Below are positions 41,848 through 50,107 of a DNA stretch of 64,000 bases, piece by piece. Where the stretch lies: assembly GCA_016703525.1 (NCBI GenBank), contig JADJBW010000007.1:62001-126000 (forward strand), written 5' to 3'. The notes under the pieces are model-generated. The model made no database searches and was not told the origin of the DNA. It saw only the letters and a program-made list of their open reading frames with translations. The stretch comes from Actinomycetota bacterium (lineage in GTDB: Bacteria; Actinomycetota; Acidimicrobiia; Acidimicrobiales; Microtrichaceae). Within the stretch, counting starts at the first letter, position 1. Every line of letters starts with the position of its first letter. A program made the position numbers and the translations under genes.

Positions 41848-43788
41848 ATGAGCACCGTCTCGTCTCACCCAATCCCCGGCGCCAGGGTCCGTAACGTGGC
41901 ACTGGTCGGACAGAGTGGTGCCGGGAAGACGACCGTCGTCGAGGCCCTGCTGGGCCGCACCGGATCGGCCGACGCTGGTTCGGCGACCACGGGGCTGCGT
42001 GCGGCCTCGGTTCCGTGGACGGCGGCCAACGGGCAGACCTATCGGCTCAATGTGCTCGACACCCCGGGAGCCCCCGACTTCGTCGCCGAACTCGACGCGG
42101 CGCTGTCGGTCGCTGATCTCGCCGTGGTCGTCGTCGACGCGGCCGACGGCGTGGGCGTCGGGACTTCGCTGGTGTGGGAACGGTGCGACGCATTCGACTT
42201 GCCGCGGTTCGTGTTCGTGACGGGTGAGGACCGTCGGCGGGCCGACTTCGACCGCGTTTTGGGGCAACTGCGGTCCACCTTCGGCGCGACGTTGGTGGCG
42301 CTCGAGGCGCCGGTCGGCGAAGCGGACGCCCTGGAGGGTGTCGTCGACCTGCTCCACGGGGGCGAGGCCGACCGCGACGAGTCGCTCGTGGAGGAGATCG
42401 TGGCCGGCGACGAGGAGACGCTCGCTCGGTACCTCGACGGAGAGACGCCCACGCCCACCGACCTGGAGGCGGCGTTGGCGCATGAGGTCGCGGACCGCAC
42501 CGAGGTGCCGGTGTTGCTCGGCTCGGCGCTGCGAGGCATCGGCATCGACCGTCTCGCCGAGTACCTGTGCGACGTGGCGCCATCGCCCCTCGATCGCTCG
42601 GTCTCGGTGATCGCCGGTGATCGGACCGTCGAGATCACGTCCGATCCGGGTGCCGACCCGCTGCTCTACGTCTTCAAGACGGTGTCCGATCAGTACGTCG
42701 GCCAGGTGTCGTACTTCAAGGTGCTCACCGGTGTGGTCACCTCCGACACGTCGCTGACCGAGATGTCGAGCGGGCAGACCGAACGGCTGCACTCCCTCCT
42801 GCGCATCGAAGGCCTCGACCTGTCGCCGACCGGGCGGCTCGAGGCCGGCGAGATCGGCGCTGTCGCCAAGCTCGCCCACACCGAGAGCCGCTCCACGCTC
42901 GCACCGGCGTCGACCCCGGTGATCGTGGCGCCGCCGGACCTGCCCGAGCCGCAGTTCGCCCTGTCGCTCGCGCCGGCGTCGCGCTCCGACGCCGATCGCC
43001 TGTCCGAGGCGCTCCATCGCCTCACCCGCGAAGACCCGTCGCTGCGCGTGACCCACGACGCGGGCACGCACCGCCTGGTGCTGGAGGGAGTCGGCGACGT
43101 GCACGTGGAATCCGCGGTCGCCCGCCTCGCCTCGCGCTACGGCGTCGAGGTGGCCACCGACGAGGTGGAGGTGCCGTACCGGCGGACGATCTCGGCGAGC
43201 GCCGAGGCCGAAGGCCGGGTCAAGAAGCAGTCCGGCGGCCACGGGCAATACGCCGTGGTCAGCCTGCGCGTCTCGCCGCTGGAACCGGGTGCCGGATTCG
43301 AGTTCGTCGATTCGGTGGTCGGCGGCGCCATCCCGAAGCACTACGTGGCCGCGGTGCGCCACGGGGTCGAAGCGGCGATGTCGGGCGCCGAGCACGGCGA
43401 GCCGCCGGTCGTCGACGTGCGGGTCGAGTGCTACGACGGCAAGGCGCACTCGGTCGACTCGTCCGAGATGGCCTTTCGCGCCGCAGCGGCGCAGGCGTTC
43501 CGCGAGGCGGTCGAGGCAGCGGGCCCCACGCTGCTCGAGCCGATCTCGAAGGTGACGATCGTGGTCCCGTCCGACATGCAGGGTGTGGTGCTCGGCGACG
43601 TGAGCGGGCGACGCGGCCACGTGGTGGAGAACCGTCCGAACGGCGACGGATCGCAGCACATCGTCGCCGAGATGCCGATGGCCGAACTTCGCCGCTACGT
43701 GGTCGACATCCGAACGATGACCGCAGGGCAAGGCCACTTCCACGCCGAGCCCGCCGGCTACCGCCCCGCCCCGCAGCGCTCCTCGTAG
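41848..43788 (+). CDS. Elongation factor G-like protein (EF-G2 type)
   Basis: A 646-residue translational GTPase paralogue, shorter than EF-G (about 700). G1 is GQSGAGKT and G3 DTPGAPDF, but G4, NKxD in EF-G, reads TGED (FVFVTGEDRRRADFD), which should weaken guanine specificity. Domains II-V follow, with GHGQYAVVSLRVSPL, GGAIPKHYVAAV, DSSEMAFRAAAAQAFREA and the domain V GVVLGDVSGRRGHV. Such EF-G-like proteins are common in actinobacteria and do not support translocation in the cases studied. AGAGGAG lies six bases before the ATG. It is monocistronic, and its true role is unknown. Confidence 0.88.
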   Translation: MSTVSSHPIPGARVRNVALVGQSGAGKTTVVEALLGRTGSADAGSATTGLRAASVPWTAANGQTYRLNVLDTPGAPDFVAELDAALSVADLAVVVVDAADGVGVGTSLVWERCDAFDLPRFVFVTGEDRRRADFDRVLGQLRSTFGATLVALEAPVGEADALEGVVDLLHGGEADRDESLVEEIVAGDEETLARYLDGETPTPTDLEAALAHEVADRTEVPVLLGSALRGIGIDRLAEYLCDVAPSPLDRSVSVIAGDRTVEITSDPGADPLLYVFKTVSDQYVGQVSYFKVLTGVVTSDTSLTEMSSGQTERLHSLLRIEGLDLSPTGRLEAGEIGAVAKLAHTESRSTLAPASTPVIVAPPDLPEPQFALSLAPASRSDADRLSEALHRLTREDPSLRVTHDAGTHRLVLEGVGDVHVESAVARLASRYGVEVATDEVEVPYRRTISASAEAEGRVKKQSGGHGQYAVVSLRVSPLEPGAGFEFVDSVVGGAIPKHYVAAVRHGVEAAMSGAEHGEPPVVDVRVECYDGKAHSVDSSEMAFRAAAAQAFREAVEAAGPTLLEPISKVTIVVPSDMQGVVLGDVSGRRGHVVENRPNGDGSQHIVAEMPMAELRRYVVDIRTMTAGQGHFHAEPAGYRPAPQRSS

Positions 43789-43804
43789 CCCGGGCCCGAG
43801 AGCT

Positions 43805-43821
43805 CTTACCGAGTTCTTACG
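43805..43821 (+). promoter_or_regulatory. TTAC direct repeats (11-bp period) upstream of the glycosyltransferase operon
   Basis: CTTACCGAGTTCTTACG carries two CTTAC-like words 11 bases apart, 45 bases before the ATG at 43865. It matches the element at 34884-34900 in sequence, spacing and distance to the start codon. Confidence 0.45.
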
Positions 43822-43864
43822 CCGCCTTCCGGGAACACTCAGGCGTCGCCGTCACGATGGCGTC

Positions 43865-44371
43865 ATGACCTGGAGCCGGACCGAACCTCGCACCACCGTG
43901 GGCGCCGCGTCGAGTGTGACCGCGACCGCCCCGGTGGTCGATGTTGCGGTGCCCGTGTTCAACGAAGACGCGGTGCTCGCGTCGAGCGTCGAGCGGCTCC
44001 ACCGCCATCTCTCGGAGCACCTGCCGTATCCGTGGAGGATCACCATCGTCGACAACGCGTCGACCGACGCGACGTGGGCGGTGGCGACCGACTTGGCGTC
44101 GCGGCTGCCGGGCGTGGCGGCGATGCATCTCGACCGCAAGGGCCGCGGGCTTGCATTGCGCGACGCCTGGGGCCACAGCGACGCGCAGGTGGTCGCCTAC
44201 GTCGACGTGGACCTGTCGACGGGGCTCGACGCGCTGCTGCCGCTCGTGGCGCCGCTGGTGTCGGGTCATTCCGACGTCGCGATCGGTTCGCGGCTCGCTC
44301 CCGGCGCTCATGTCGCGCGAGGCCCCCGTCGCGAGGTGATCTCGGCGACCTGGCCGGATGCGTTCGGATGA
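43865..44371 (+). CDS. GT2 glycosyltransferase, catalytic domain truncated
   Basis: A 168-residue fragment of a dolichyl-phosphate-mannose-synthase-like GT2 enzyme. It has VAVPVFNEDAVL, ITIVDNASTDATW, a DVDLST Asp triad (usually D-x-D for metal and nucleotide sugar) and SDVAIGSRLAPGA. Full proteins continue with about 100 residues (an R-x-x-x-S...-Y-N segment, D-x-Q-C-G-F-K-A, F-D-x-E-L) before a GtrA domain; these are absent. Sequence after VISATW runs, in another frame, as DLAGCVRMMRRFASGRG, a typical GT2-GtrA linker, so an internal deletion is likely. The overlap with GtrA (ATGA) may thus be secondary. Confidence 0.75.
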   Translation: MTWSRTEPRTTVGAASSVTATAPVVDVAVPVFNEDAVLASSVERLHRHLSEHLPYPWRITIVDNASTDATWAVATDLASRLPGVAAMHLDRKGRGLALRDAWGHSDAQVVAYVDVDLSTGLDALLPLVAPLVSGHSDVAIGSRLAPGAHVARGPRREVISATWPDAFG

Positions 44372-44850
44372 TGCGGCGCTTCGCGTCGGGGCGCGGCGAC
44401 ATCGACCTGTCGAGCGTCGAACGGCCCGATGTGCCCGACGACTTCGGCCGGCGTGTGGTGACCTTCGGCGCGATCGGCGCCGTCAGCACGCTCGTGTCGC
44501 TCGCGCTGTTCCTCCTGCTCGTCGGATCGATCGGCTCGTTCGCCGCCAACCTGGCGGCACTCGGCGCGACGTTCGCGGCCAACACGTGGGCGCACGCTCG
44601 CTTCACCGCCGGGCGTCGCCGTGTTCGTTGGGGACGTGCGATCGCCGCATGGACCTTCGGCGCGGTCGTCTCGTCGGCCGTCGTCGTATCGGCCGAGGCC
44701 TCGGGTGCCGGACGGATCGCGACTGCCGCGCTGCTGGTCGGCTCGTGGCTCGCCACGTCGATCGTGCGTCTCTGGGCGCTCGACCGGTGGTCGACCAACC
44801 GCACACCCGCCCTCACCGATCTATCCACCGCCCACGGAGTGTTGTCATGA
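44368..44850 (+). CDS. GtrA-like membrane protein
   Basis: A 160-residue protein with four membrane helices: VTFGAIGAVSTLVSLALFLLL, AANLAALGATFAANTWAHARF, AIAAWTFGAVVSSAVVV and ALLVGSWLATSIVRLWALDRW. The GtrA fold is thought to flip lipid-linked sugars. It is preceded by RRFASGRGDIDLSSVERPD, the linker seen in fused GT2-GtrA proteins, so it may originally be the C-terminal half of the gene upstream. Its stop overlaps the GT39 start by ATGA. Confidence 0.82.
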   Translation: MMRRFASGRGDIDLSSVERPDVPDDFGRRVVTFGAIGAVSTLVSLALFLLLVGSIGSFAANLAALGATFAANTWAHARFTAGRRRVRWGRAIAAWTFGAVVSSAVVVSAEASGAGRIATAALLVGSWLATSIVRLWALDRWSTNRTPALTDLSTAHGVLS

Positions 44851-47000
44851 TCGCCGCCTCGCCGTCACTCGCCGAGCCGTCACCCGCCGAGCCGTCACCC
44901 GCCGAGCCGTCGTGGGCGCGACCCGCGACGGCCGCGCTGCTCGCATCGACCGCGCTGCTCTACATCTGGGGCCTCGGGGCGTCGGGGTGGGCCAACTCGT
45001 TCTATTCCGCAGCGGTCCAGGCGGGGTCGGTCAGCTGGAAGGCCTTCCTGTTCGGGTCGAGCGACGCGGCGAACTCGATCACCGTCGACAAGTCGCCGCT
45101 GTCGCTGTGGCCGATGATGCTGAGCGTTCGCGTCTTCGGGCTGAGCTCGTGGTCGATCCTGATTCCCCAGGCCTTGGAGGGCGTCGCCGCCGTGGCCGTC
45201 CTCACCGCCACGATCCGTCGGTGGTTCGGCGTCGCCGCCGGACTGATCGCCGGCGCCGCGATGGCGCTCACGCCGGTCGCGGTGCTGATGTTCCGGTTCA
45301 ACAATCCCGACGCCGCACTGGTGTTGCTGCTCGTCGGGGCGATGTACGCGGTGACCCGCGCGATCGAGGACGGCCGCCTCCGGTGGTCGATCGCGACGGG
45401 CGTGCTGCTCGGGCTCGCGTTCCTCGCGAAAGAGCTGCAGGCATTCGTCGTCATCCCCGCGATCGTCGGTGCCTTCCTCGTGGCCGCACCGCTTGCGCCG
45501 GTGCGACGTCTGCTGCATGTGGCGGCGATGGGCGCGGCGACGCTGGTGTCGGGCGGATGGTGGGTGGCGATCGTCGAGCTCTGGCCGGCGTCGTCTCGCC
45601 CGTACATCGGCGGCTCGCAGGACAACACGTTTCTCGACGTGCTGTTCGGCTACAACGGGCTGGGCCGTCTGACTGGCGACGAGACCGGGAGCGTCGGCGG
45701 CGGGCCCACCGGCTCGGCGGGCCGCTGGGGGGCCACCGGCGTGGGGCGGATGTTCAACGCGCAGTTCGGCGGCCAGGCGTCGTGGTTGCTCCCCGCAGCG
45801 ATGCTGGTGACGGTCGCAGGCATGATCGCCACGCTGCGGCGGCCGCGCACCGACCGGCACCGCGCCGCGCTGATGCTGTGGGGTGGGTGGCTGGTCCTGA
45901 CCGCAGGGGTGTTCAGCCTGTCGAAAGGGATCATCCACGAGTACTACGCGGTCGCGCTCGCGCCGGCCCTGGGTGCGCTCGTGGGCATCGGCGCAACGTG
46001 GGCCTGGCGACGGCGCACGGAACCGGCGGCGCTCGTCCTCGGCGCGATCGGCGTCGCGGGGACCGCGGTCTGGGCGTTCGTGCTGCTGGGCCGGACGCCC
46101 GACTGGCTGCCGTGGCTCCGTTGGGCCGTGCTGTCCACGGGAGCGGCCGCTTCGGCGGCCGTCCTCGGCGTGGGCTGGTGGGCCCGTCGCGGCGGTGTCC
46201 CACGGACGGTGATCGCCGTTCCGGCGACGCTCGCCGCGCTCGCCGTGTTCGCGGGCCCGTTCGCGTTCAGTCTCTCCACGGCCGCCCAGCCGCACACCGG
46301 CTCGATCGTGACGGCGGGCCCGCAGACGGGCGGGGGCTTCCCCGGCGGGGGCTTCCCCGGCGGCGGTGGCGGTCCGGGCGGATCCCAGGGGCGCGGGCAG
46401 ACCGGCGGCTTCCCCAACGGCGGTCCCCCCGGCGGCTTCCCCAACGGCGGTCCCCCCGGCGGCTTCCCGGGCGGTGGCGGTCCGGGCGGATCCCAGGGGC
46501 GCGGGCAGACCGGCGGCGGCTCCAACGGTGCTGGTTCCAACGGTGGTGGCGTTCCCGGCGGCGGTTCGCAGCAGGGTGCTCCCTCGAATACCGGCGGTGG
46601 TGCCGGGGGCCTGCTCAATGCCAGCACCCCCAGCGCCGAGCTCACCGCGCTGTTGCTCGACGACGCCGACAAGTACACGTGGGTGGCCGCGACGGTCGGG
46701 GCGAACGAGGCCTCGGGCTACCAGCTCGCCACGGAACGACCCGTCATGCCCCTGGGGGGCTTCAACGGCAGCGACCCGTCGCCGACCCTCGCCGGGTTCC
46801 GTCAGCTCGTCGCCGCAGGCAAGATCCACTACTTCATCGGCGGCGGATTCGGCGGGCCGGGCGGATTCGGTGGGCCGGGCGGCGGTTCGTCCTCGACCAC
46901 GTCGGCGATCTCGTCCTGGGTGCAGGAGCACTTCGAGGCGACGACCGTCGGGAACGTCACGCTGTACGACCTCACCCAACCTGCCGGCGGCGATTCCTGA
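44847..47000 (+). CDS. GT39/ArnT-like membrane glycosyltransferase with Gly-rich insert
   Basis: A 717-residue protein of the PMT-like GT39 superfamily. An AEPSP repeat opens the N-terminus, then come membrane helices. The first loop reads GSSDAANSITVDKSPLSLWPMM, holding the usual catalytic acid region; VLMFRFNNPDAALVLLL and SLSKGIIHEYYAVALAPALGALVGIG match actinobacterial homologues. A low-complexity Gly/Pro/Asn/Gln tract (about 46330-46600) precedes a C-terminal extracytoplasmic domain. It would transfer a sugar from a polyprenyl-phosphate donor, supplied by the GT2/GtrA proteins encoded upstream, to a protein or wall acceptor. The three genes overlap at every junction. Confidence 0.86.
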   Translation: MIAASPSLAEPSPAEPSPAEPSWARPATAALLASTALLYIWGLGASGWANSFYSAAVQAGSVSWKAFLFGSSDAANSITVDKSPLSLWPMMLSVRVFGLSSWSILIPQALEGVAAVAVLTATIRRWFGVAAGLIAGAAMALTPVAVLMFRFNNPDAALVLLLVGAMYAVTRAIEDGRLRWSIATGVLLGLAFLAKELQAFVVIPAIVGAFLVAAPLAPVRRLLHVAAMGAATLVSGGWWVAIVELWPASSRPYIGGSQDNTFLDVLFGYNGLGRLTGDETGSVGGGPTGSAGRWGATGVGRMFNAQFGGQASWLLPAAMLVTVAGMIATLRRPRTDRHRAALMLWGGWLVLTAGVFSLSKGIIHEYYAVALAPALGALVGIGATWAWRRRTEPAALVLGAIGVAGTAVWAFVLLGRTPDWLPWLRWAVLSTGAAASAAVLGVGWWARRGGVPRTVIAVPATLAALAVFAGPFAFSLSTAAQPHTGSIVTAGPQTGGGFPGGGFPGGGGGPGGSQGRGQTGGFPNGGPPGGFPNGGPPGGFPGGGGPGGSQGRGQTGGGSNGAGSNGGGVPGGGSQQGAPSNTGGGAGGLLNASTPSAELTALLLDDADKYTWVAATVGANEASGYQLATERPVMPLGGFNGSDPSPTLAGFRQLVAAGKIHYFIGGGFGGPGGFGGPGGGSSSTTSAISSWVQEHFEATTVGNVTLYDLTQPAGGDS

Positions 47001-47015
47001 CCGACCGGAGCGTCT

Positions 47016-48661
47016 GTGTCGGTACGCTGCACCGGCGTGAGTGAGGTTCAGTTCACCGAGATCGACGGCGTGACGACCGTGTGGACCGAGGTGCCGGGCC
47101 TGATGGTCGCGAACCTCTCGTTCCGGGTCGGGCAGGCCGACGAGCGCCTGCCCAACCGCGGCATCACCCACTTCTGCGAGCACCTGGCCCTGTCCGACAT
47201 CGGCCAGCAGCCCTACACCTACAACGGCGCGACCGGAACCACCGTCACGTCGTTCAGCGTTCAGGGTCGACCCGACGAGGTGTCGGCGCATCTCGAGCGG
47301 GCGTGCCGTGAACTCAGCTCCGGCAGGTTCCTCGACCGCGCCGCACACGAACGGAAGGTGCTGCGCATCGAGGGCGCGCGACGCGGTGGCTCGGTCGTCA
47401 GCGCGCACCTCGGCATGCGCTACGGAGCGCGGGCGCACGGCCTGGTGAGCTGGCCGGAGTTCGGCCTGCACACCGTGACCCGCGACGATCTGTGGGCCTG
47501 GGCGTATCGCCACTTCACCGCCGCCAACGCAGTGCTGTGGTTGAGCGGGCCGCCGCCGCCGTCGCTGCGGCTGCCGCTCTTCGGAGGCCCTCGAAACCAG
47601 GCGGTCGCCGGCGACCCGCTCGTCAACACGTTTCCGACCTGGACGGCGGAGGACGGCCCCCGGCGGTCACCGCTGTGAGCCGTCGGTCGGTCGCCGCTGC
47701 GGCTACGTCGTCGCTGCTCGGCCGCCTCGTCATGGACTGGTTGCGGCACCAACAGGGCGCCGCCTATTCGCCGTCCAGCGACTACACGCGCCTCGACGGC
47801 ACCACGGCGATCACCTCGCTCGTCGCCGATGGCCCGCTCGCCAAGGGCGCAGAAGCGGCGTGGACCGCCTATTCGGCGTTCACGACGTTCGCCGAGAACG
47901 GGCCGCCTGCGAACTACGTGGCCGACTATCGCGACCAGGCCGAGCGGTACGCGCAGGAGGTCCACGCTCCGCTGGGGGAGCTGTCTCGGCTGTCGGACGA
48001 ACTCGTCCACGGTCTGGCGTGCACGCCGGCCGAGCAGATCTCGGCGGAGACCGCGGCGCTGACGCCTGACTCCATTCGGCAGTGCGCCGCCGACATGCTT
48101 CGCACAGCGGTCGTGCAGGTGCCGAACGCGACGGATCCGCCGGCGTGGTCGTTGCTGCGCTACACCGCGCCCGACCAGACCTCGCTCGTCGGCGCGCACG
48201 CCGTGCGGCGGCGCAAGTACAGAAACGTCGAGCGGTGGTCGTCGGGTGAGGAGTTGGCGTACAGCGAGTCCGTGGTCGGGCTCAGGCAGGGGCACGTGGC
48301 GGCCCAGGCCGTCACCCTCGACCAGCACACCGTGATGCTTGCGTACGCGGACGGCTCGCGTTCGTTGATCGATCTGGTCGGTCGGCAGTTGCTCGTGCGT
48401 CCGACGGCGTGGGACCAGGGGACCGACGTGATCGCCTGGCTCGACCAGGTCGTGCCGCCGGAACGCACCGTGTCGCCCGGGGTTCGCTGGCTCCTCCCGG
48501 CGGGGAGCGCTCCCGAGGCGCTGCGAAGCGCGATCGCGAACGGCCGAACCGTGTCGAAGTCGCCGATCGAGGTCGGCCCGATCCACCTCGATGCGTGGGC
48601 GTGGTCGACCGAGTCGACGCGGAGATCTCCGATCAGCGCCGGGCACTGCCGGGTGCGTTGA
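47016..48661 (+). CDS. M16-like zinc peptidase, frame disrupted near 47665
   Basis: The first part has the inverted zinc motif H-x-x-E-H (ITHFCEHLAL) and surrounding M16 sequence: VANLSFRVGQADERLPNRG, TVTSFSVQGRPDEV. It stops at 47678; the second part in another frame continues SLLGRLVMDWLRHQQGAAYSPSSDY, the C-terminal M16-like half with the G-x-x-Y segment, up to a stop at 48661. Insertion of one base near GGCGGTCACC would join TAEDGP to VTAVSRRSV. The restored protein is about 548 residues. GGAG lies five bases before the GTG at 47016; GTG 47037 is an alternative. M16 enzymes degrade peptides, but some are inactive chaperone-like partners. Confidence 0.72.
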
Positions 48662-49095
48662 TCCTGGGGTGGTTGGCGCATCGCCATCTGCTGGCGCCCT
48701 GGCTCGAGGCGTACCTCGCCGGACCGCTCGCCGCGTTCCGCGCCGGCCGACTCACGCCTCCCGACCTTTTCGAGATGGTCGGTCGCTCGTGCACCTCCGA
48801 CCTGGCCACCCCGCGGGCCGCGGTCTTCGTCGCCGACCTCATGGTCGCTCAGCCCAAGGCCGGGCGGTCGTGGTACGAGGATCGCCTGTGCGCGATCACG
48901 GCGTCGGAGGCGCCGCTCCTCTCGCTCGCCGAGCACCACGCGACACCGCTATGGCAGGCCATCGACGCGGAGTGGCAGCGCCGCCCCGATCGGGGTCCTG
49001 CTTGGCTGGGCGAGGCGTTGTCGCCACCGGTCCCCGAGTTGCGAGTCGCAGCGACGCTCGTGCACACGGAATCGGCGTCGATCGATGGTCAGTAA
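48601..49095 (+). CDS. Unknown protein downstream of the M16-like gene
   Basis: A protein of about 164 residues starting near GTG 48601 (48595 possible), overlapping the M16 frame by about 60 bases. It contains LPGALILGWLAHRHLLAPWLEAYLAGPL, LTPPDLFEMVGRS and HATPLWQAIDAEWQRR, predicted helical and soluble. It may be a separate gene, or the C-terminus of the M16 protein if another frame error lies near 48600. Its stop overlaps the next gene by 11 bases. No family recognised. Confidence 0.5.
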   Translation: MVDRVDAEISDQRRALPGALILGWLAHRHLLAPWLEAYLAGPLAAFRAGRLTPPDLFEMVGRSCTSDLATPRAAVFVADLMVAQPKAGRSWYEDRLCAITASEAPLLSLAEHHATPLWQAIDAEWQRRPDRGPAWLGEALSPPVPELRVAATLVHTESASIDGQ

Positions 49096-50107
49096 GCGGG
49101 GCGACAAGCGCGAGGCCGTGGCGCAGCGGCCGTACCGGGTCGATGAGGTTCCCTTCGACGAGTACTACGGCGACCAGCACCTACGCGCAGCGATCGATGC
49201 CCTCGCCGACGGCGACCGCGGGCCGTTCACCGAGATCTACCCCACGCGGCCATGGTCGGCATTCGTGGATCGTCGTGTCGCCGCCAACGTTCCACTCGAT
49301 GTGCTTCGCGGATGGGCAGAGTCGCAGCCCTCCGCGTGGACCCAGTCGATCTACGCAGAGGGGCTGGTGCATGCGGCGTGGGAGGTGCGGGGTCGGGCAT
49401 TTGCCAAACAGGTCGATGCGAACGACTGGAAGCCGTTTGCCGACCTGCTCACCGAGGCCGACACGGTCGCGCGGCGAGCGGTCGCGCTCTATCCCGAGTC
49501 GCCGATGCCGTGGCGCCCGATGATCAACGTCGCCAAGGGGCTGTCCCTCGGGATCGACGAGTGCCGAGCCCGGTTCATGCAGTTGCACGCCCGGTCGCCG
49601 TTCGATCCGGACGGATGCAATCGAATGCTGCAAGCGCTCTGCCAGAAGTGGGGCGGTAGCCACGACGAGATGTTCGGTTTCGCCCGCTGGGTGGTGCAAT
49701 CATCGGCACCGAACTCGCCGGCCCGAGGCGTGATCTCCCAGGCACACTTCGAGTACGCGGTAGCCGGGAGCGATGATCCGGCGCGGTATCTCGCTCGGCT
49801 CGGCACGGCCGAGGAGCAGGTCACTGCCGTCGAGGGTCTGCTCCTCGAGCCGACCGCCGACCCGGAGGTGGTCGAGGCGCTCAACTGGTTCGCCTACACG
49901 GTGGTGCCGATCGACACGGCCAGCTCGCGCGTCAGTCGCCGCGTTTTCTCCCTGTTGGTCGACCGGCCGGCGGAGTATCCGTGGATACAGCTGCCGTGGG
50001 AATCCCGTATTCGTTCGCCGCGACGCGATACGAGCGTTCGATCGCCGCCACTCGCTTCCCCCGGTCTGGTCGAACTGGTGAGCCCGCGGGTCAGCCGCCC
50101 CAGGTGA
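49085..50107 (+). CDS. TPR-like protein resembling DUF4034
   Basis: A 340-residue, mostly helical protein. After FDEYYGDQHLRAAIDALADGD come repeated helix pairs and a central NRMLQALCQKWGGSHDEMFGFARWVVQ, whose KWGGS...MFxFAR block is what I associate with DUF4034-type proteins. The last 40 residues look disordered and overlap the convergent P450 gene by 17 bases, so the true end may be altered by a frame error. It is third in the M16-like gene set. Function unknown. Confidence 0.62.
   Translation: MVSKRGDKREAVAQRPYRVDEVPFDEYYGDQHLRAAIDALADGDRGPFTEIYPTRPWSAFVDRRVAANVPLDVLRGWAESQPSAWTQSIYAEGLVHAAWEVRGRAFAKQVDANDWKPFADLLTEADTVARRAVALYPESPMPWRPMINVAKGLSLGIDECRARFMQLHARSPFDPDGCNRMLQALCQKWGGSHDEMFGFARWVVQSSAPNSPARGVISQAHFEYAVAGSDDPARYLARLGTAEEQVTAVEGLLLEPTADPEVVEALNWFAYTVVPIDTASSRVSRRVFSLLVDRPAEYPWIQLPWESRIRSPRRDTSVRSPPLASPGLVELVSPRVSRPR

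Noticed and set aside
46300..46600. Collagen-like or PGRS-type surface domain as a separate gene
   Set aside because: The Gly/Pro-rich tract is in frame within the GT39 protein, and such low-complexity inserts occur in actinobacterial homologues.
44895..47513. An 872-codon minus-strand open frame opposite the GT39 gene
   Set aside because: Composition is dominated by Arg, Gly, Gln and Ala without motifs; the + strand shows a typical GT39 membrane protein.
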